Source of the DNA: an uncultured Eudoraea sp.
GTDB taxonomy: Bacteria > Bacteroidota > Bacteroidia > Flavobacteriales > Flavobacteriaceae
Reading direction: 5' to 3'
Length of the DNA stretch: 64,000 nucleotides
Assembly (NCBI RefSeq): GCF_947490415.1
Contig: NZ_CANLGX010000004.1
Location: 310,001-374,000, forward strand
In this document: one piece after another, positions 37,482 through 47,800 of the stretch
Position numbering within the stretch: the stretch's first letter is position 1
How the letters are laid out: each line of letters begins with the position of its first letter
The notes under the pieces: generated by a model
Databases searched by the model: none
Told to the model about the DNA's origin: nothing
What the model saw: only the letters and a program-made list of their open reading frames with translations
Program-made: the position numbers and the translations under genes

Positions 37482-38222
37482 ATGAAATTAAGAGCAGATA
37501 GCATAATGAAATCCTACAGAGGGCGCCAGGTGGTTAAGGGCATTTCCCTGGAGGTCAACCAAGGCGAAATAGTTGGGCTACTTGGTCCGAATGGAGCCGG
37601 AAAGACTACCTGCTTCTATATGATTGTAGGACTTATTAAACCCAATGGAGGACAGATTTTTTTAGATGATACGGAAATCACAAAATATCCAATGTATAAA
37701 AGGGCCCAAAACGGTATTGGTTATCTGGCCCAGGAGGCATCGGTATTTAGAAAATTAAGTATTGAGGATAATATCTTAAGTGTTTTGCAACTTACAAAAC
37801 TGAGCAAAAAGGAGCAACAAATGAAAATGGAGTCGCTTATTGAAGAGTTTGGACTTGGTCATATCAGAAAGAATAGAGGAGATTTGTTATCCGGAGGTGA
37901 ACGCAGACGTACGGAAATAGCAAGAGCCCTGGCTACTGATCCTAAATTCATACTTCTGGATGAACCGTTTGCTGGTGTTGACCCTGTTGCGGTGGAGGAT
38001 ATTCAACGAATTGTGGCTCAACTTAAAAATAAGAATATTGGAATCCTGATCACTGATCATAATGTTCAGGAAACCCTTGCAATAACAGAACGATCTTACC
38101 TGATGTTTGAGGGCGGCATTTTAAAATCGGGTATCCCCGAAGTTCTTGCAGAAGACGAAATGGTCCGTAAAGTCTATTTGGGACAGAATTTTGAACTTCG
38201 TAAAAAGAAATTGGACTTCTAA
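37482..38222 (+). CDS. lptB: LPS export system ATP-binding protein LptB
   Basis: 246 residues. It has Walker [22 protein letters not shown]-loop [13 protein letters not shown], signature [15 protein letters not shown], Walker [14 protein letters not shown] and switch His in LITDHNV. The EASVFRKL and FAGVDPVAV versions are specific for LptB, which drives LPS extraction from the inner membrane with LptFG. LptF/G/C are not in the window. A TAGATTTG (37457-37464) lies upstream but its -33 partner is not well spaced. Confidence 0.93.
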   Translation: MKLRADSIMKSYRGRQVVKGISLEVNQGEIVGLLGPNGAGKTTCFYMIVGLIKPNGGQIFLDDTEITKYPMYKRAQNGIGYLAQEASVFRKLSIEDNILSVLQLTKLSKKEQQMKMESLIEEFGLGHIRKNRGDLLSGGERRRTEIARALATDPKFILLDEPFAGVDPVAVEDIQRIVAQLKNKNIGILITDHNVQETLAITERSYLMFEGGILKSGIPEVLAEDEMVRKVYLGQNFELRKKKLDF

Positions 38223-38421
38223 AATACTAAGCCTGTGCTAAAATTATACTGAGATTCTTTAATTCTTAAAAAATTCGATTCAGAATATACATAACTGACT
38301 GATTGTGTTAGTATTATTAGTAAATTACCCTCGTATATTTTCAGGATAATTACTAACCCATAGAGCTAAAAAAATATTAGTTTCCATGGTTTAGTTAGCC
38401 TTCAAATAATTTCTATGTGAT

Positions 38422-38841
38422 ATGAAAAATTTAATCCTTAATTCTCTTTTGGCCTTAATCATTTTAGTGCTATTTTTTACCATTAGTTGTTCATCGGATG
38501 ATAATTCTATACCAGTAACAGAAGTTTCTTCTACAAGGACTGTTGATATTAAACTTGTAGGCACATGGGATGGAACTGTTGAAGGAACGATGGGGACTGA
38601 GACAGCCATATTTACGCTACAAAGCAATGGGGATATTATAGCTGAGACTGATTCACAAATTATTTGTCCCTTTCAAGGAACCTGGTGGGTCACAAATGGA
38701 AATTTTACGGCTGCCGGTGAAGAAGAATGCGATGGAACAGGTATAGACCTTCGTGGTAGCAGTACATCAAACACTCAGATTTCGGGAACCTGGACGGCGG
38801 CCGGTGGTAATAGCGGCAAATTTAACATGACTAAGCAATAA
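38422..38841 (+). CDS. Hypothetical lipoprotein, lipocalin-like layout
   Basis: 139 residues with lipobox FTISC near residue 21 followed by SSDDN. The mature part is all-beta with the repeated pattern KLVGTWDGTVEGTMG..., FTLQSNGDIIAE and SGTWTAAGGNSGKFNMTK, similar in layout to small lipocalin-like or DUF-type secreted barrels. Two Cys (IICPF and EECDG) may form a disulfide. The function is unknown. A 199-bp gap upstream holds nothing I recognise. Confidence 0.72.
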   Translation: MKNLILNSLLALIILVLFFTISCSSDDNSIPVTEVSSTRTVDIKLVGTWDGTVEGTMGTETAIFTLQSNGDIIAETDSQIICPFQGTWWVTNGNFTAAGEEECDGTGIDLRGSSTSNTQISGTWTAAGGNSGKFNMTKQ

Positions 38842-38896
38842 ACATAATACATCGATAGGTGTCCTCATTCTGAGTAGAAAGCGAATGAATTGTATC

Positions 38897-39655
38897 CTAT
38901 TTTGTCTCTTTCGCACCAAGTTTATAAACCATGGAACTAACGATATAAAAAAATACGATGGCAGGAACTGCTAAAAATTTCATCGTAAGCAATAAGACTA
39001 AACTCACAATTACAAATATATAGCGCAGGGCATTATCTTTAAAACTCCAGTTCTTAAATTTCAAAGCAAATAATTCTATCCTCGAATTTAAAAGATAGGA
39101 ACTCAGAATGGTAATTATGATAAGAAACCATGGATTGAGAATTATCTCATTTAAAAAATCATTGCCCTGATTCAGGAGTATCAAAGGAAGGGATAGTATA
39201 AAGAGTGCATTTGCAGGTGTGGGAAGACCTATAAAAGAGGTGGCCTGATTCTCATCAATATTGAATTTTGCCAATCTGTAAGCCGAAGCCAAAGTAATTA
39301 AAAAGCCAAAAAAAGGTAGGAATGAAATTTTAAATCCGGTCCATGTTAACGTTTCTGAACCACCTGAGAAATCGAGATTCCACCCACCGGTTTGAGACAT
39401 AGCCAGCAGCTGAAACATAACAATGCCGGGAACAAGGCCACTGGTTATAAGATCGGCTAATGAATCGAGCTGGATTCCTAATTCGCTCTGTGCATCCAGC
39501 AATCTTGCGGCAAGTCCGTCAAAGAAATCGAAAATAATTCCCAGAAAAACAAAAATTGCGGTCAGTTCCAACATATTCAAAACAGCAAATACTGTAGCAA
39601 TACATCCACATAAAATGTTAAGCATGGTAATATACTGTGGAATATGTTTCTTCAT
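38897..39655 (-). CDS. pssA: CDP-alcohol phosphatidyltransferase, probable phosphatidylserine synthase
   Basis: 252 residues with about eight membrane helices. The catalytic motif D-x2-DG-x2-AR-x8-G-x3-D-x3-D is complete (DFFDGLAARLL, then GIQLDSLAD). The N-terminus KKHIPQYITMLNILCGCIATVFA matches the PssA branch. It makes phosphatidylserine from CDP-diacylglycerol and serine, the route to phosphatidylethanolamine. It converges on the lipoprotein gene and diverges from the Lnb-like gene. Confidence 0.88.
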   Translation of the reverse strand: MKKHIPQYITMLNILCGCIATVFAVLNMLELTAIFVFLGIIFDFFDGLAARLLDAQSELGIQLDSLADLITSGLVPGIVMFQLLAMSQTGGWNLDFSGGSETLTWTGFKISFLPFFGFLITLASAYRLAKFNIDENQATSFIGLPTPANALFILSLPLILLNQGNDFLNEIILNPWFLIIITILSSYLLNSRIELFALKFKNWSFKDNALRYIFVIVSLVLLLTMKFLAVPAIVFFYIVSSMVYKLGAKETK

Positions 39656-39749
39656 GGTTGGCAGTTTCAGTAAAAATAATATAATTTTTATTCTAACTCT
39701 TTCTTAACATATTTTATTCGGATATTTGCCGTTAACAGTTATTCCTCAA

Positions 39750-40955
39750 GTGATCAGAGCACTACGAATTCAATTTAAAAAACTTTGCTTCCTTAACTTG
39801 TTATGGATGGCTTTTTTGGGTTTTTCACTGCAGGCTCAATTATCAGATAAAGCCCAAATTAGTATAATTACGTGTGACTCCGGTCAGGATTTGTATTCTA
39901 GTTTCGGGCACAGTGCTTTTAGGGTTCAGGACTCTGCCAAAGGAATAAACTGGGTATATAACTACGGAACTTTTGATTTTAATACGCCTAACTTCTATTA
40001 TAAATTTGCCAGGGGAAAATTGCTTTATTCCTTAAGCGTTACAACTTTTTCAGATTTCCTCTATACATATGAATTGGAAAAACGTTGGGTAAAAGAACAA
40101 CTATTAAAACTTAACCGGGAAGAACAAAATGCCTTATTCCGTTTTTTAGAAAACAATCGAAAGCCAGAAAACAGGGATTATAAATATGACTTCTTATTTG
40201 ATAATTGTGCCACAAAATTACCAGAGGTATTAAAAAAAGTTCTCGGAAACAGCATTGAATTTAATGGAGCCCATCTTAAAAACCATTTCACTTTCAGAGA
40301 TCTTATCCAACAAAATTTGCTTACTAATTCCTGGTCCAGTTTTGGCATAGACCTCGCTCTGGGTTCCGTGATAGATAGGGAAGCTGCCCCTGAAGAGTAT
40401 ATGTTCTTGCCCAAATATGTGATGCTTCAAATGAGTAATACAACTCTGGCAGAGAACGCCTTAGTCCTTAGAGAACGAACCGTTCTTGAATATAATAACA
40501 AAAGATTTAATAATAATTTTGGCACATCACCGCTTTTTTGGCTACTCCTTTTATTACTCTTTACCCTTACAATATCATTTATAGATTTAAGGAATGGTAC
40601 CCGGAGCAGGTGGCTCGACTTTTTTTTATTTCTGATTACCGGATCTGCCGGATTACTCATTTTCTTCCTTTGGTTCATGACCGATCATTCTGCTACAGCA
40701 AATAATTTTAATATCCTTTGGGCATTTCCATTAAATATTGCAGCCTGCTATTTTCTCCTTAGAAAAGACCAGATCCCAAAATGGATGGGTAAATATATTA
40801 TGATACTGCTGGTTTTATTGATTATTACATTGATCCTTTGGATTTTTCAAATTCAACAATTTTCACCACTAATTGCCGTAGTATTTGCCGTACTGGGTCA
40901 TAGATACGCCTTACTTTACCGTTATTTCACAAATTCCAATCCACCTCTGAAATGA
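39750..40955 (+). CDS. DUF4105 protein, probable Lnb-type lipoprotein N-acyltransferase
   Basis: The frame opens at TTG 39726; the GTG at 39750 gives a compact signal peptide (VIRALRIQFKKLCFLNLLWMA...LQA-Q), which I prefer. The periplasmic N-domain (about 30-240) has the thiol-protease-like pair His in LYSSFGHSAFR and Cys in LFDNCATKLPEVL. The C-terminal third has four to five membrane helices. This is the layout of Lnb, the N-acylation system described in Bacteroides fragilis, which adds the third acyl chain to lipoproteins. It overlaps the ABC-F gene by 4 bp. The role by homology is likely but not certain. Confidence 0.78.
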   Translation: MIRALRIQFKKLCFLNLLWMAFLGFSLQAQLSDKAQISIITCDSGQDLYSSFGHSAFRVQDSAKGINWVYNYGTFDFNTPNFYYKFARGKLLYSLSVTTFSDFLYTYELEKRWVKEQLLKLNREEQNALFRFLENNRKPENRDYKYDFLFDNCATKLPEVLKKVLGNSIEFNGAHLKNHFTFRDLIQQNLLTNSWSSFGIDLALGSVIDREAAPEEYMFLPKYVMLQMSNTTLAENALVLRERTVLEYNNKRFNNNFGTSPLFWLLLLLLFTLTISFIDLRNGTRSRWLDFFLFLITGSAGLLIFFLWFMTDHSATANNFNILWAFPLNIAACYFLLRKDQIPKWMGKYIMILLVLLIITLILWIFQIQQFSPLIAVVFAVLGHRYALLYRYFTNSNPPLK

Positions 40956-42832
40956 ATTTGGTTTCCGTAGAAAATATAGCTAAATCATATGGAGAATTAG
41001 TCCTGTTTGAAGACCTCTCGTTTGGCATAAATAAAAATCAGAAAATTGCATTGGTTGCCCGAAACGGGGAAGGTAAAACTTCCATTTTGAATATTCTGGC
41101 AAGGAAAGATGTCCCAAATGGCGGCGCCGTAAACTACCGTAAAGGAATTCGCATATCTTTCCTGGAACAAGAACCAGATCTTAATCCTCATCTAACCGTA
41201 GAGCAAACCATTTTGGAGTCTGACAATGAGATTCTAAAGATTATTGCTGCCTATGAAGCAGCTTTGGAACATCCCGAAAATGAAGAAGCTTACCAAAAAG
41301 CTTTCGAGTCTATGGAAAGGAATAAAGCCTGGGATTTTGAAACCCAATACCAACAAATTCTTTCCAAATTAAAACTGGACAATCTTAAAGCCAAAGTAAG
41401 CAGTCTATCCGGTGGGCAAAAAAAGAGACTGGCAATGGCCAATGCCCTGTTGAATGAGCCAGATCTATTAATCATGGATGAACCTACAAATCATTTAGAC
41501 CTGGAAATGATAGAATGGCTCGAAGATTATTTCAGCCGTAAAAAGATTACTCTTTTTATGGTTACTCATGACAGGTATTTTCTGGAAAGGGTTTGCACTG
41601 AGATCCTGGAACTAGATAATGGTCAGCTTTATTCATACAAAGGAAATTATGCTTACTACCTTGAGAAAAAAGAAGCCAGATTGGAACTTGAAGCAGTAGA
41701 GCAGCATAAATCCAAGTTGCTTTATAAGAAAGAACTGGACTGGATGCGAAGACAGCCTAAGGCAAGAACAACAAAGTCCAAATCGCGTATTGATGATTTC
41801 CATAGTATCAAAGAAAAGGCACAACAACGCAGAGAGAGCCATGAAATTCAATTAGAGATAAATATGGAGCGTATGGGCAGCAAAATTCTTGAGCTTCACA
41901 AAGTCTCTAAATCCTTCCCGGGAATTCTCTTACTTGATAAATTTGATTATAATTTTTTAAGGGGAGAACGAATCGGAATTATTGGAAAAAACGGTACCGG
42001 CAAAACTACTTTCCTGAATATTATAACAGGCTTTGAACAGCCAGATAGTGGAAAAATTGTAGTAGGAGAGACTATTAAATTCGGATACTACACCCAAAAT
42101 GGGATTACAATAAAAGAAGGTCAAAAAGTGATTGACGTCATACGAGAATTTGGGGACTATATTCCTTTAAAAAAAGGAAGACAGCTCTCTGCGCAACAGC
42201 TGTTGGAACGATTTTTATTTGATAGAAAGAAACAATATGATTTTGTAGAGAAGCTGAGTGGTGGAGAAAGAAAGAGGTTGTATCTATGTACCGTCCTTAT
42301 CCAGAATCCCAATTTCCTGATCCTGGATGAACCAACAAATGATCTGGATATTATAACCATAAATATCCTTGAGAGCTTTTTACTGGACTTTCCCGGATGC
42401 CTGCTTGTAGTATCACATGACCGCTATTTCATGGATAAAATAGTAGATCATTTATTTATTTTTAAGGGGAATGGAATTGTTGAAGATTTCCCCGGGAATT
42501 ATTCAGATCACAGGGCATACGAAGACAGTAATGTTTTAGAACAAAGGGCTGACAAAGGGAATAACGCCCAAAATAAATCAAACAAAAATTCCTGGCGGTC
42601 TGATGACAAAAACAAAAAACTGTCTTTTGAGGAGCAAAAAGAGTATAACAAGCTGGAAAAATCCATTCAGAACTTAGAAAAACAAAAGGTAGAGCTTCAA
42701 AATCAATTTGCCAATACTGGGCTATCTGGGGAGGAAATAGATGTTTTATCAATAAGATTAAAAGATATTGTAGAAAATCTGGAGGATAAAACAGAGCGAT
42801 GGTTTGAGCTTTCGATGTTAATGGAAGACTAA
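40952..42832 (+). CDS. ABC-F family ATP-binding protein
   Basis: 626 residues without membrane helices. It has two ATPase domains: Walker A ARNGEGKTSILNIL with LSGGQKKRLAMANAL and MDEPTNHLD, then GKNGTGKTTFLNII with LSGGERKRLYLCTVL and LDEPTNDLD. They are joined by a charged helical linker (about 240-300). A coiled-coil tail follows the second domain (about 540-626), as in Uup-like members. ABC-F proteins act on ribosomes or in DNA maintenance. The ATG overlaps the upstream stop by 4 bp. Confidence 0.93.
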   Translation: MNLVSVENIAKSYGELVLFEDLSFGINKNQKIALVARNGEGKTSILNILARKDVPNGGAVNYRKGIRISFLEQEPDLNPHLTVEQTILESDNEILKIIAAYEAALEHPENEEAYQKAFESMERNKAWDFETQYQQILSKLKLDNLKAKVSSLSGGQKKRLAMANALLNEPDLLIMDEPTNHLDLEMIEWLEDYFSRKKITLFMVTHDRYFLERVCTEILELDNGQLYSYKGNYAYYLEKKEARLELEAVEQHKSKLLYKKELDWMRRQPKARTTKSKSRIDDFHSIKEKAQQRRESHEIQLEINMERMGSKILELHKVSKSFPGILLLDKFDYNFLRGERIGIIGKNGTGKTTFLNIITGFEQPDSGKIVVGETIKFGYYTQNGITIKEGQKVIDVIREFGDYIPLKKGRQLSAQQLLERFLFDRKKQYDFVEKLSGGERKRLYLCTVLIQNPNFLILDEPTNDLDIITINILESFLLDFPGCLLVVSHDRYFMDKIVDHLFIFKGNGIVEDFPGNYSDHRAYEDSNVLEQRADKGNNAQNKSNKNSWRSDDKNKKLSFEEQKEYNKLEKSIQNLEKQKVELQNQFANTGLSGEEIDVLSIRLKDIVENLEDKTERWFELSMLMED

Positions 42833-42887
42833 TAAACAAGGTGGTAATTGCAATATTCAAATTTACTGATAATTAGAATTTACTTTA

Positions 42888-43388
42888 ATGTCTGACACCT
42901 TTAGCTATCTGAAATTTTGTTTTAAGGCAACTAACCAGCATGGAATTCATTCTCCTTTTATTTACCGTTTTGTTACAGAGGGTCTTTATATAAAACATAA
43001 ATACTGCAGGTCAAAATCACTGAATATATTTTTCAAATGCATTAATTACTTTAAGCCAAACAATATAGCACTGGAAGAAGGAAATGAACTTTTAAAAAAT
43101 AAAGTAAAAAAAGAATTTCCATCACTTTCTTTTGAAGAGCCATTTGACATAAAATACTATGGGACACTAATTGCAGAATCTCAAATTTTGGCTATGGAAA
43201 ACTACGCCAAACAACAACCGAATGGAATAATTTATATTGGCGATATCAGGAAAAATAAGACTTCGAAAGAATTTTGGGACAAATTACTGCTAACCGATTT
43301 TGTAACAGTTAGCGTGGATATGTATTTTGGCGGACTTCTTTTTTTCCATAAAACACAAGCCCATGAACATTTTAAGATTAGAATTTAA
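42888..43388 (+). CDS. Shortened methyltransferase-like protein lacking the SAM-binding core
   Basis: 166 residues. The start FKATNQHGIHSPFIYRFVTEGLY and the end VSVDMYFGGLLFFHKTQAHEHFKIRI match the two ends of a roughly 240-residue class I methyltransferase family that I know from Flavobacteriia. The central segment, which should hold the Gly-rich SAM motif after YFKP, reads NNIALEEGNELLKNKVKK, and about 70 residues appear to be missing. It is probably not an active methyltransferase. The frame is intact, so it is a reduced protein rather than an obvious pseudogene. It follows the ABC-F gene by 55 bp. Confidence 0.75.
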   Translation: MSDTFSYLKFCFKATNQHGIHSPFIYRFVTEGLYIKHKYCRSKSLNIFFKCINYFKPNNIALEEGNELLKNKVKKEFPSLSFEEPFDIKYYGTLIAESQILAMENYAKQQPNGIIYIGDIRKNKTSKEFWDKLLLTDFVTVSVDMYFGGLLFFHKTQAHEHFKIRI

Positions 43389-43420
43389 AATCTTAACTTT
43401 AAGATAGATTTTTTTATACT

Positions 43421-43561
43421 ATGAACAACAGTATTTATTACATTTTAGCCGGAGTTGCCCTTGTTTATATTGTCATTTCTATTGTTAGCAAAAAGAGCTC
43501 AAAGAGGAGAAAATCAAGGAAATTTATGGATGGTTATGAGCGAAAGGATAAAAGGAAGTAA
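43421..43561 (+). CDS. Small basic membrane protein, 46 residues
   Basis: An ATG at 43421 opens a 46-codon gene. One membrane helix (YYILAGVALVYIVISIV) is followed by a strongly basic tail (SKKSSKRRKSRKF) and ends KDKRK. The start MNNSIYYILAG and the KFMDGY segment look like a conserved family, although the function is unknown. It is 32 bp after the shortened methyltransferase gene. I think it is real because of the helix-plus-basic-anchor layout. Confidence 0.7.
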   Translation: MNNSIYYILAGVALVYIVISIVSKKSSKRRKSRKFMDGYERKDKRK

Positions 43562-43657
43562 TTGTTAATATTATAGGTATTCCTAAATTACCCCAGAGTG
43601 AAAAATTAATATAAACCCAATTTCCTAACTTGCAACTCAAAAGTTCTAAAATAGCCT

Positions 43658-44233
43658 ATGAAAATATATACCAAAACCGGAGACAAGGGCTCAACTTCAC
43701 TTTTTGGAGGTACAAGGGTTCCTAAACATCACATCCGTATTAACGGTTATGGTACTGTAGATGAACTAAATTCATGGCTTGGACTCCTTAGGGATCAGGA
43801 AATGGACACACATTACAGAGAGATTCTTATTACCATCCAGGACCAATTATTTACCATAGGTGCAATTTTAGCCACGGACCCTGAAAAAGCACAATTAAAA
43901 AGTGGGAAAGAGCGTTTGAACATCCCTTTGATAAGCATGGCAGATGTAACGCAATTAGAAAATGAAATGGACATTATGAATGAAACCATGCCAGAAATGA
44001 CTCATTTTATCCTCCCCGGCGGACACCCAACAGTGTCATACTGTCATATTGCTCGTACTATTTGCAGAAGAGCGGAGCGAATGGTAACAATTCTAAATGA
44101 AAATGAACCTGTTGACAGCTTGGTTTTAACTTACCTCAACCGTCTTTCAGACTATTTATTTGTATTGGCACGGAAGTTGTCATACGACCTGAAGGCGGAT
44201 GAAATAAAGTGGATTCCTAAGAAAAAAGGCTAA
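43658..44233 (+). CDS. Cob(I)yrinic acid a,c-diamide adenosyltransferase (PduO type)
   Basis: 191 residues. The N-terminal ATP-binding motif TKTGDKGSTSLFGGTRVPKHHIRINGYGTVDELNSWLGL is diagnostic for PduO/MMAB. The later HFILPGGHPTVSYCHIARTICRRAER carries the cobalamin-binding and catalytic Arg. It adenosylates cob(I)alamin to the B12 coenzyme used for example by methylmalonyl-CoA mutase. No mutase or B12 uptake gene is in the window. Confidence 0.94.
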   Translation: MKIYTKTGDKGSTSLFGGTRVPKHHIRINGYGTVDELNSWLGLLRDQEMDTHYREILITIQDQLFTIGAILATDPEKAQLKSGKERLNIPLISMADVTQLENEMDIMNETMPEMTHFILPGGHPTVSYCHIARTICRRAERMVTILNENEPVDSLVLTYLNRLSDYLFVLARKLSYDLKADEIKWIPKKKG

Positions 44234-44312
44234 TAATTACACTTTTTCTTCGTTATCAAATTATCAAAACCATAAATTGTTCATAAAAAGTGTGATTTAA
44301 CTCAAATTTTTC

Positions 44313-44342
44313 TTGGCAATATGCGTTTAAAAATTACTTTTG
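44313..44342 (+). promoter_or_regulatory. Bacteroidota-type promoter of the DUF2795 gene
   Basis: TTG (44313-44315) and TACTTTTG (44335-44342) are separated by 19 nt, matching the Bacteroidota consensus TTTG-N19-21-TAnnTTTG. The start codon is 27 bp further on. Confidence 0.6.
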
Positions 44343-44369
44343 CAAAAATTATAAAATTAGAATTAAGCC

Positions 44370-44594
44370 ATGTATTGGACATTAGAACTAGCATCTTATC
44401 TAAGCGATGCACCGTGGCCAGCCACCAAAGATGAATTAATAGATTATGCCATTAGAACAGGCGCCCCTTTAGAAGTAGTAGAGAATTTACAATCTATGGA
44501 GGAAGAAGGCGGTGAGATTTACGAATCAATAGAAGAAATATGGCCGGATTACCCCACAGAAGAAGATTACCTCTGGAATGAGGATGAATATTAA
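44370..44594 (+). CDS. DUF2795 domain protein
   Basis: 74 residues, acidic. The MYWTLELASYLSDAPWPATKDELIDYAIRTGAPLEVVENL segment fits DUF2795, a small helical domain seen in many bacteria. The C-terminus is very acidic (EEDYLWNEDEY). The function is unknown. It has its own good promoter and a terminator, so it is probably a monocistronic and well-expressed gene. Confidence 0.87.
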   Translation: MYWTLELASYLSDAPWPATKDELIDYAIRTGAPLEVVENLQSMEEEGGEIYESIEEIWPDYPTEEDYLWNEDEY

Positions 44595-44618
44595 AGAAGT
44601 TTCCTAAAACCTATTAAA

Positions 44619-44642
44619 AGTCTCATTTGAGGCTTTTTTTTT
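44619..44642 (+). terminator. Terminator after the DUF2795 gene
   Basis: The stem AGTCTCA (44619-44625) and TGAGGCT (44628-44634) contains one G-T pair and has a TT loop; it is followed by a run of about eight T. Confidence 0.8.
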
Positions 44643-44807
44643 ATGTAATTTTGACAGGCTTTACGAAGTTTTAGGAGAAATATAAAATCTGGAATGCCTT
44701 TTGCTTCAAAAAGGATATTGCAATTCTGTAGCATCTTGCTCAATTTTAAGACTTATTCAATTGTGCTTTAAGTTCTTAAGAGCTTGCTATCAAAACATAA
44801 ATAATAT

Positions 44808-47800
44808 ATGAGTATTTTAAATTCAGTTATCAAGGCATTTGTAGGTGACAAGGCTAAGAAAGATGTTAAGGAACTACAACCCCTTTTAAAGGAGATCAAA
44901 TCCTTTGAAGCAGCGATAGAAACCTTGGACCATAATGCACTTAGGCAAAAAACACAGGACTTCAAACTAACAATAACAAAGGCATCCGAAGAACTTCAGA
45001 AGCAGATTGACATATTGAAAGAAGAAGTAAAAGCCTCTCTCGATATTGACAGAAATGAGGAAATATATGCAGAAATTGATAAACTTGAAGACGAGGTCTA
45101 TAAGATTACTGAGATCACCTTAAACGAGATTCTTCCTGAAGCCTTTGCCGTAGTTAAAGAAACCGCAAAACGATTTGTGAATAATGAAACCATCACTGTT
45201 GAAGCTACAGAATTTGACAGATTGTTATCTGGATCCAAAGATTATGTAAACCTGGAGGGTGATAATGCCGTATGGCAAAACTCCTGGGATGCCGCAGGAA
45301 AGGAAGTGACATGGGATATGGTACACTATGACGTACAGTTAATCGGCGGGATTGCTTTGCATCAGGGTAAAATTGCAGAAATGCAGACTGGTGAGGGTAA
45401 AACACTTGTTGCTACCTTGCCAATGTACCTGAACGCCCTCGCAGGAAAAGGAGCCCATTTGGTTACGGTAAATGATTATCTGGCTAAAAGGGATAGTGCG
45501 TGGATGGCACCAATATTTGAATTTCATGGGCTTTCCGTGGACTGTATAGACAAGCATCAGCCTAATTCTGAAGGAAGAAGGGCAGCTTACAACGCAGATA
45601 TTACCTATGGAACCAACAACGAATTTGGATTCGATTATCTTAGGGATAACATGGCCCATACACCCGGCGACCTGGTACAACGACCGCACCACTATGCCAT
45701 TGTGGATGAAGTTGATTCTGTACTTGTTGATGATGCCCGTACGCCTTTAATCATCTCCGGGCCTGTGCCGGAAGGAGATCGTCATGAATTCAATGAATTG
45801 AAGCCTAAAGTGTCAGACATTGTTCAGAAACAACGTCAGTACCTTACGGGAGTTCTGGCAGAGGCCAAAAAAGAAATCTCCGCTGGAAATACCAAAGAAG
45901 GGGGTTTTCTATTGCTGAGGGTCCACAGAGGCTTGCCTAAGAATAAAGCACTTATTAAATTTCTGAGTGAAGAAGGCATAAAACAACTGCTTCAAAAAAC
46001 AGAGAATTTTTATATGCAGGATAACAATCGGGAAATGCCTCAGGTAGATTCGGAATTATTATTTGTTATCGATGAAAAGAACAATCAGATTGAACTAACT
46101 GACAAGGGTATTGAATATATTTCGGGAGATCATCAAAAAGACTTTTTTGTGATGCCTGATATTGGAAGTGAAATTGCAAAAATTGAAAATCAAAACCTGG
46201 AAATCGAACAGGAAGCATCAGAAAAAGAGGCATTATTCAAAGATTTTGCAATAAAAAGCGAACGTATCCATACCATGAGCCAGCTATTAAAGGCATATAC
46301 ACTCTTCGAAAAAGACGTGGAGTATGTGGTTATCGATAATAAGGTGATGATTGTAGACGAGCAGACAGGCCGTATAATGGATGGGCGAAGATATTCAGAC
46401 GGATTACATCAGGCCATTGAAGCGAAAGAGAATGTAAAAATCGAGGCAATGACTCAGACTTTTGCTACGGTTACTTTGCAGAATTATTTCAGAATGTATA
46501 AAAAGCTTTCAGGTATGACAGGTACCGCAGTAACGGAAGCAGGGGAATTCTGGGAGATCTATAAATTGGATGTTATGGAGATCCCTACAAACAGGCCTAT
46601 AGTCAGAGATGACAGAAACGATCTTATCTATAAGACCAAAAGAGAAAAATACAACGCCATTATTGACGAAGTTACCAAACTTTCGGAACAAAAAAGACCG
46701 GTACTAATTGGTACCACCTCTGTGGAAATATCCGAATTATTATCCCGAATGCTGGGTATACGAAAAATTCCACACAATGTTTTAAATGCGAAACTGCATA
46801 AAAAAGAAGCCGATATTGTGGCAGAAGCAGGCTATGCGGGTGTAGTAACCATTGCAACAAACATGGCAGGACGTGGAACGGATATAAAATTATCTGAAGA
46901 AGTTAAAAAAGCAGGGGGCTTGGCGATTGTAGGTACGGAAAGACACGACTCAAGAAGGGTAGACAGGCAGTTGAGAGGTCGTGCAGGCCGTCAGGGAGAT
47001 CCTGGAAGTTCACAATTTTACGTCTCTTTGGAAGATAATCTAATGCGGCTATTTGGTTCAGACAGGGTTGCAAAAATGATGGATAGAATGGGTCTTGAAG
47101 AAGGAGAAGTAATCCAGCATTCTATGATGACCAAATCCATTGAACGTGCACAGAAAAAAGTTGAAGAGAATAATTTTGGTATTCGTAAACGACTCTTGGA
47201 GTATGATGACGTAATGAATGCACAACGCGAAGTAGTTTATAAAAGAAGAAGGCATGCACTGCAGGGTGAGCGACTTAAGGTAGATATTGCAAACATGGTT
47301 TATGATACATGTGAAGTAATTGCCGAAACCAACAAGGCCGCCAGCGATTTTAAGAATTTCGAATTTGAACTCATCAAGTATTTTTCCATTACCTCTCCAG
47401 TTACAGAAGAGGAATTCGCCAAACAGAGTTTTCAGGAGATCGCAAATACAACCTATGCTGCGGCTTATGATTATTACCAGAGCAAAATGGAGCGAAGTGC
47501 CGCTACGGCTTTCCCTGTTATCAAAAAGGTATACGAGGATAGCAGTAATAAATTTGAACGTATTGTAGTTCCTTTTACTGATGGTATTAAATCGCTTAAT
47601 GTGGTCACCAATCTTAAAAATGCCTATGAGTCGAATGGTAAAGAATTGGTAACAGACTTTGAAAAGAATATAACTCTTGCCATAATTGATGACGCATGGA
47701 AAACTCACCTTAGGAAAATGGACGAGTTGAAGCAGTCTGTCCAATTGGCTGTTCACGAGCAGAAAGATCCTTTGTTAATTTATAAATTTGAAGCTTTTGA

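Noticed and set aside
42462-42860. Minus-strand open frame of 132 codons opposite the ABC-F gene
   Set aside because: It is antisense to a conserved coding region and has no recognisable protein features.
44646-44653. TAATTTTG as a promoter -7 element for secA
   Set aside because: The only nearby TTG is 16 nt upstream and lies inside the terminator stem, so the 19-21 nt spacing rule fails.
47058-47756. Long minus-strand open frame (232 codons) inside secA
   Set aside because: It lies antisense to an unmistakable SecA region with many conserved motifs; its translation is Phe/Ile/Asn-rich without any domain.
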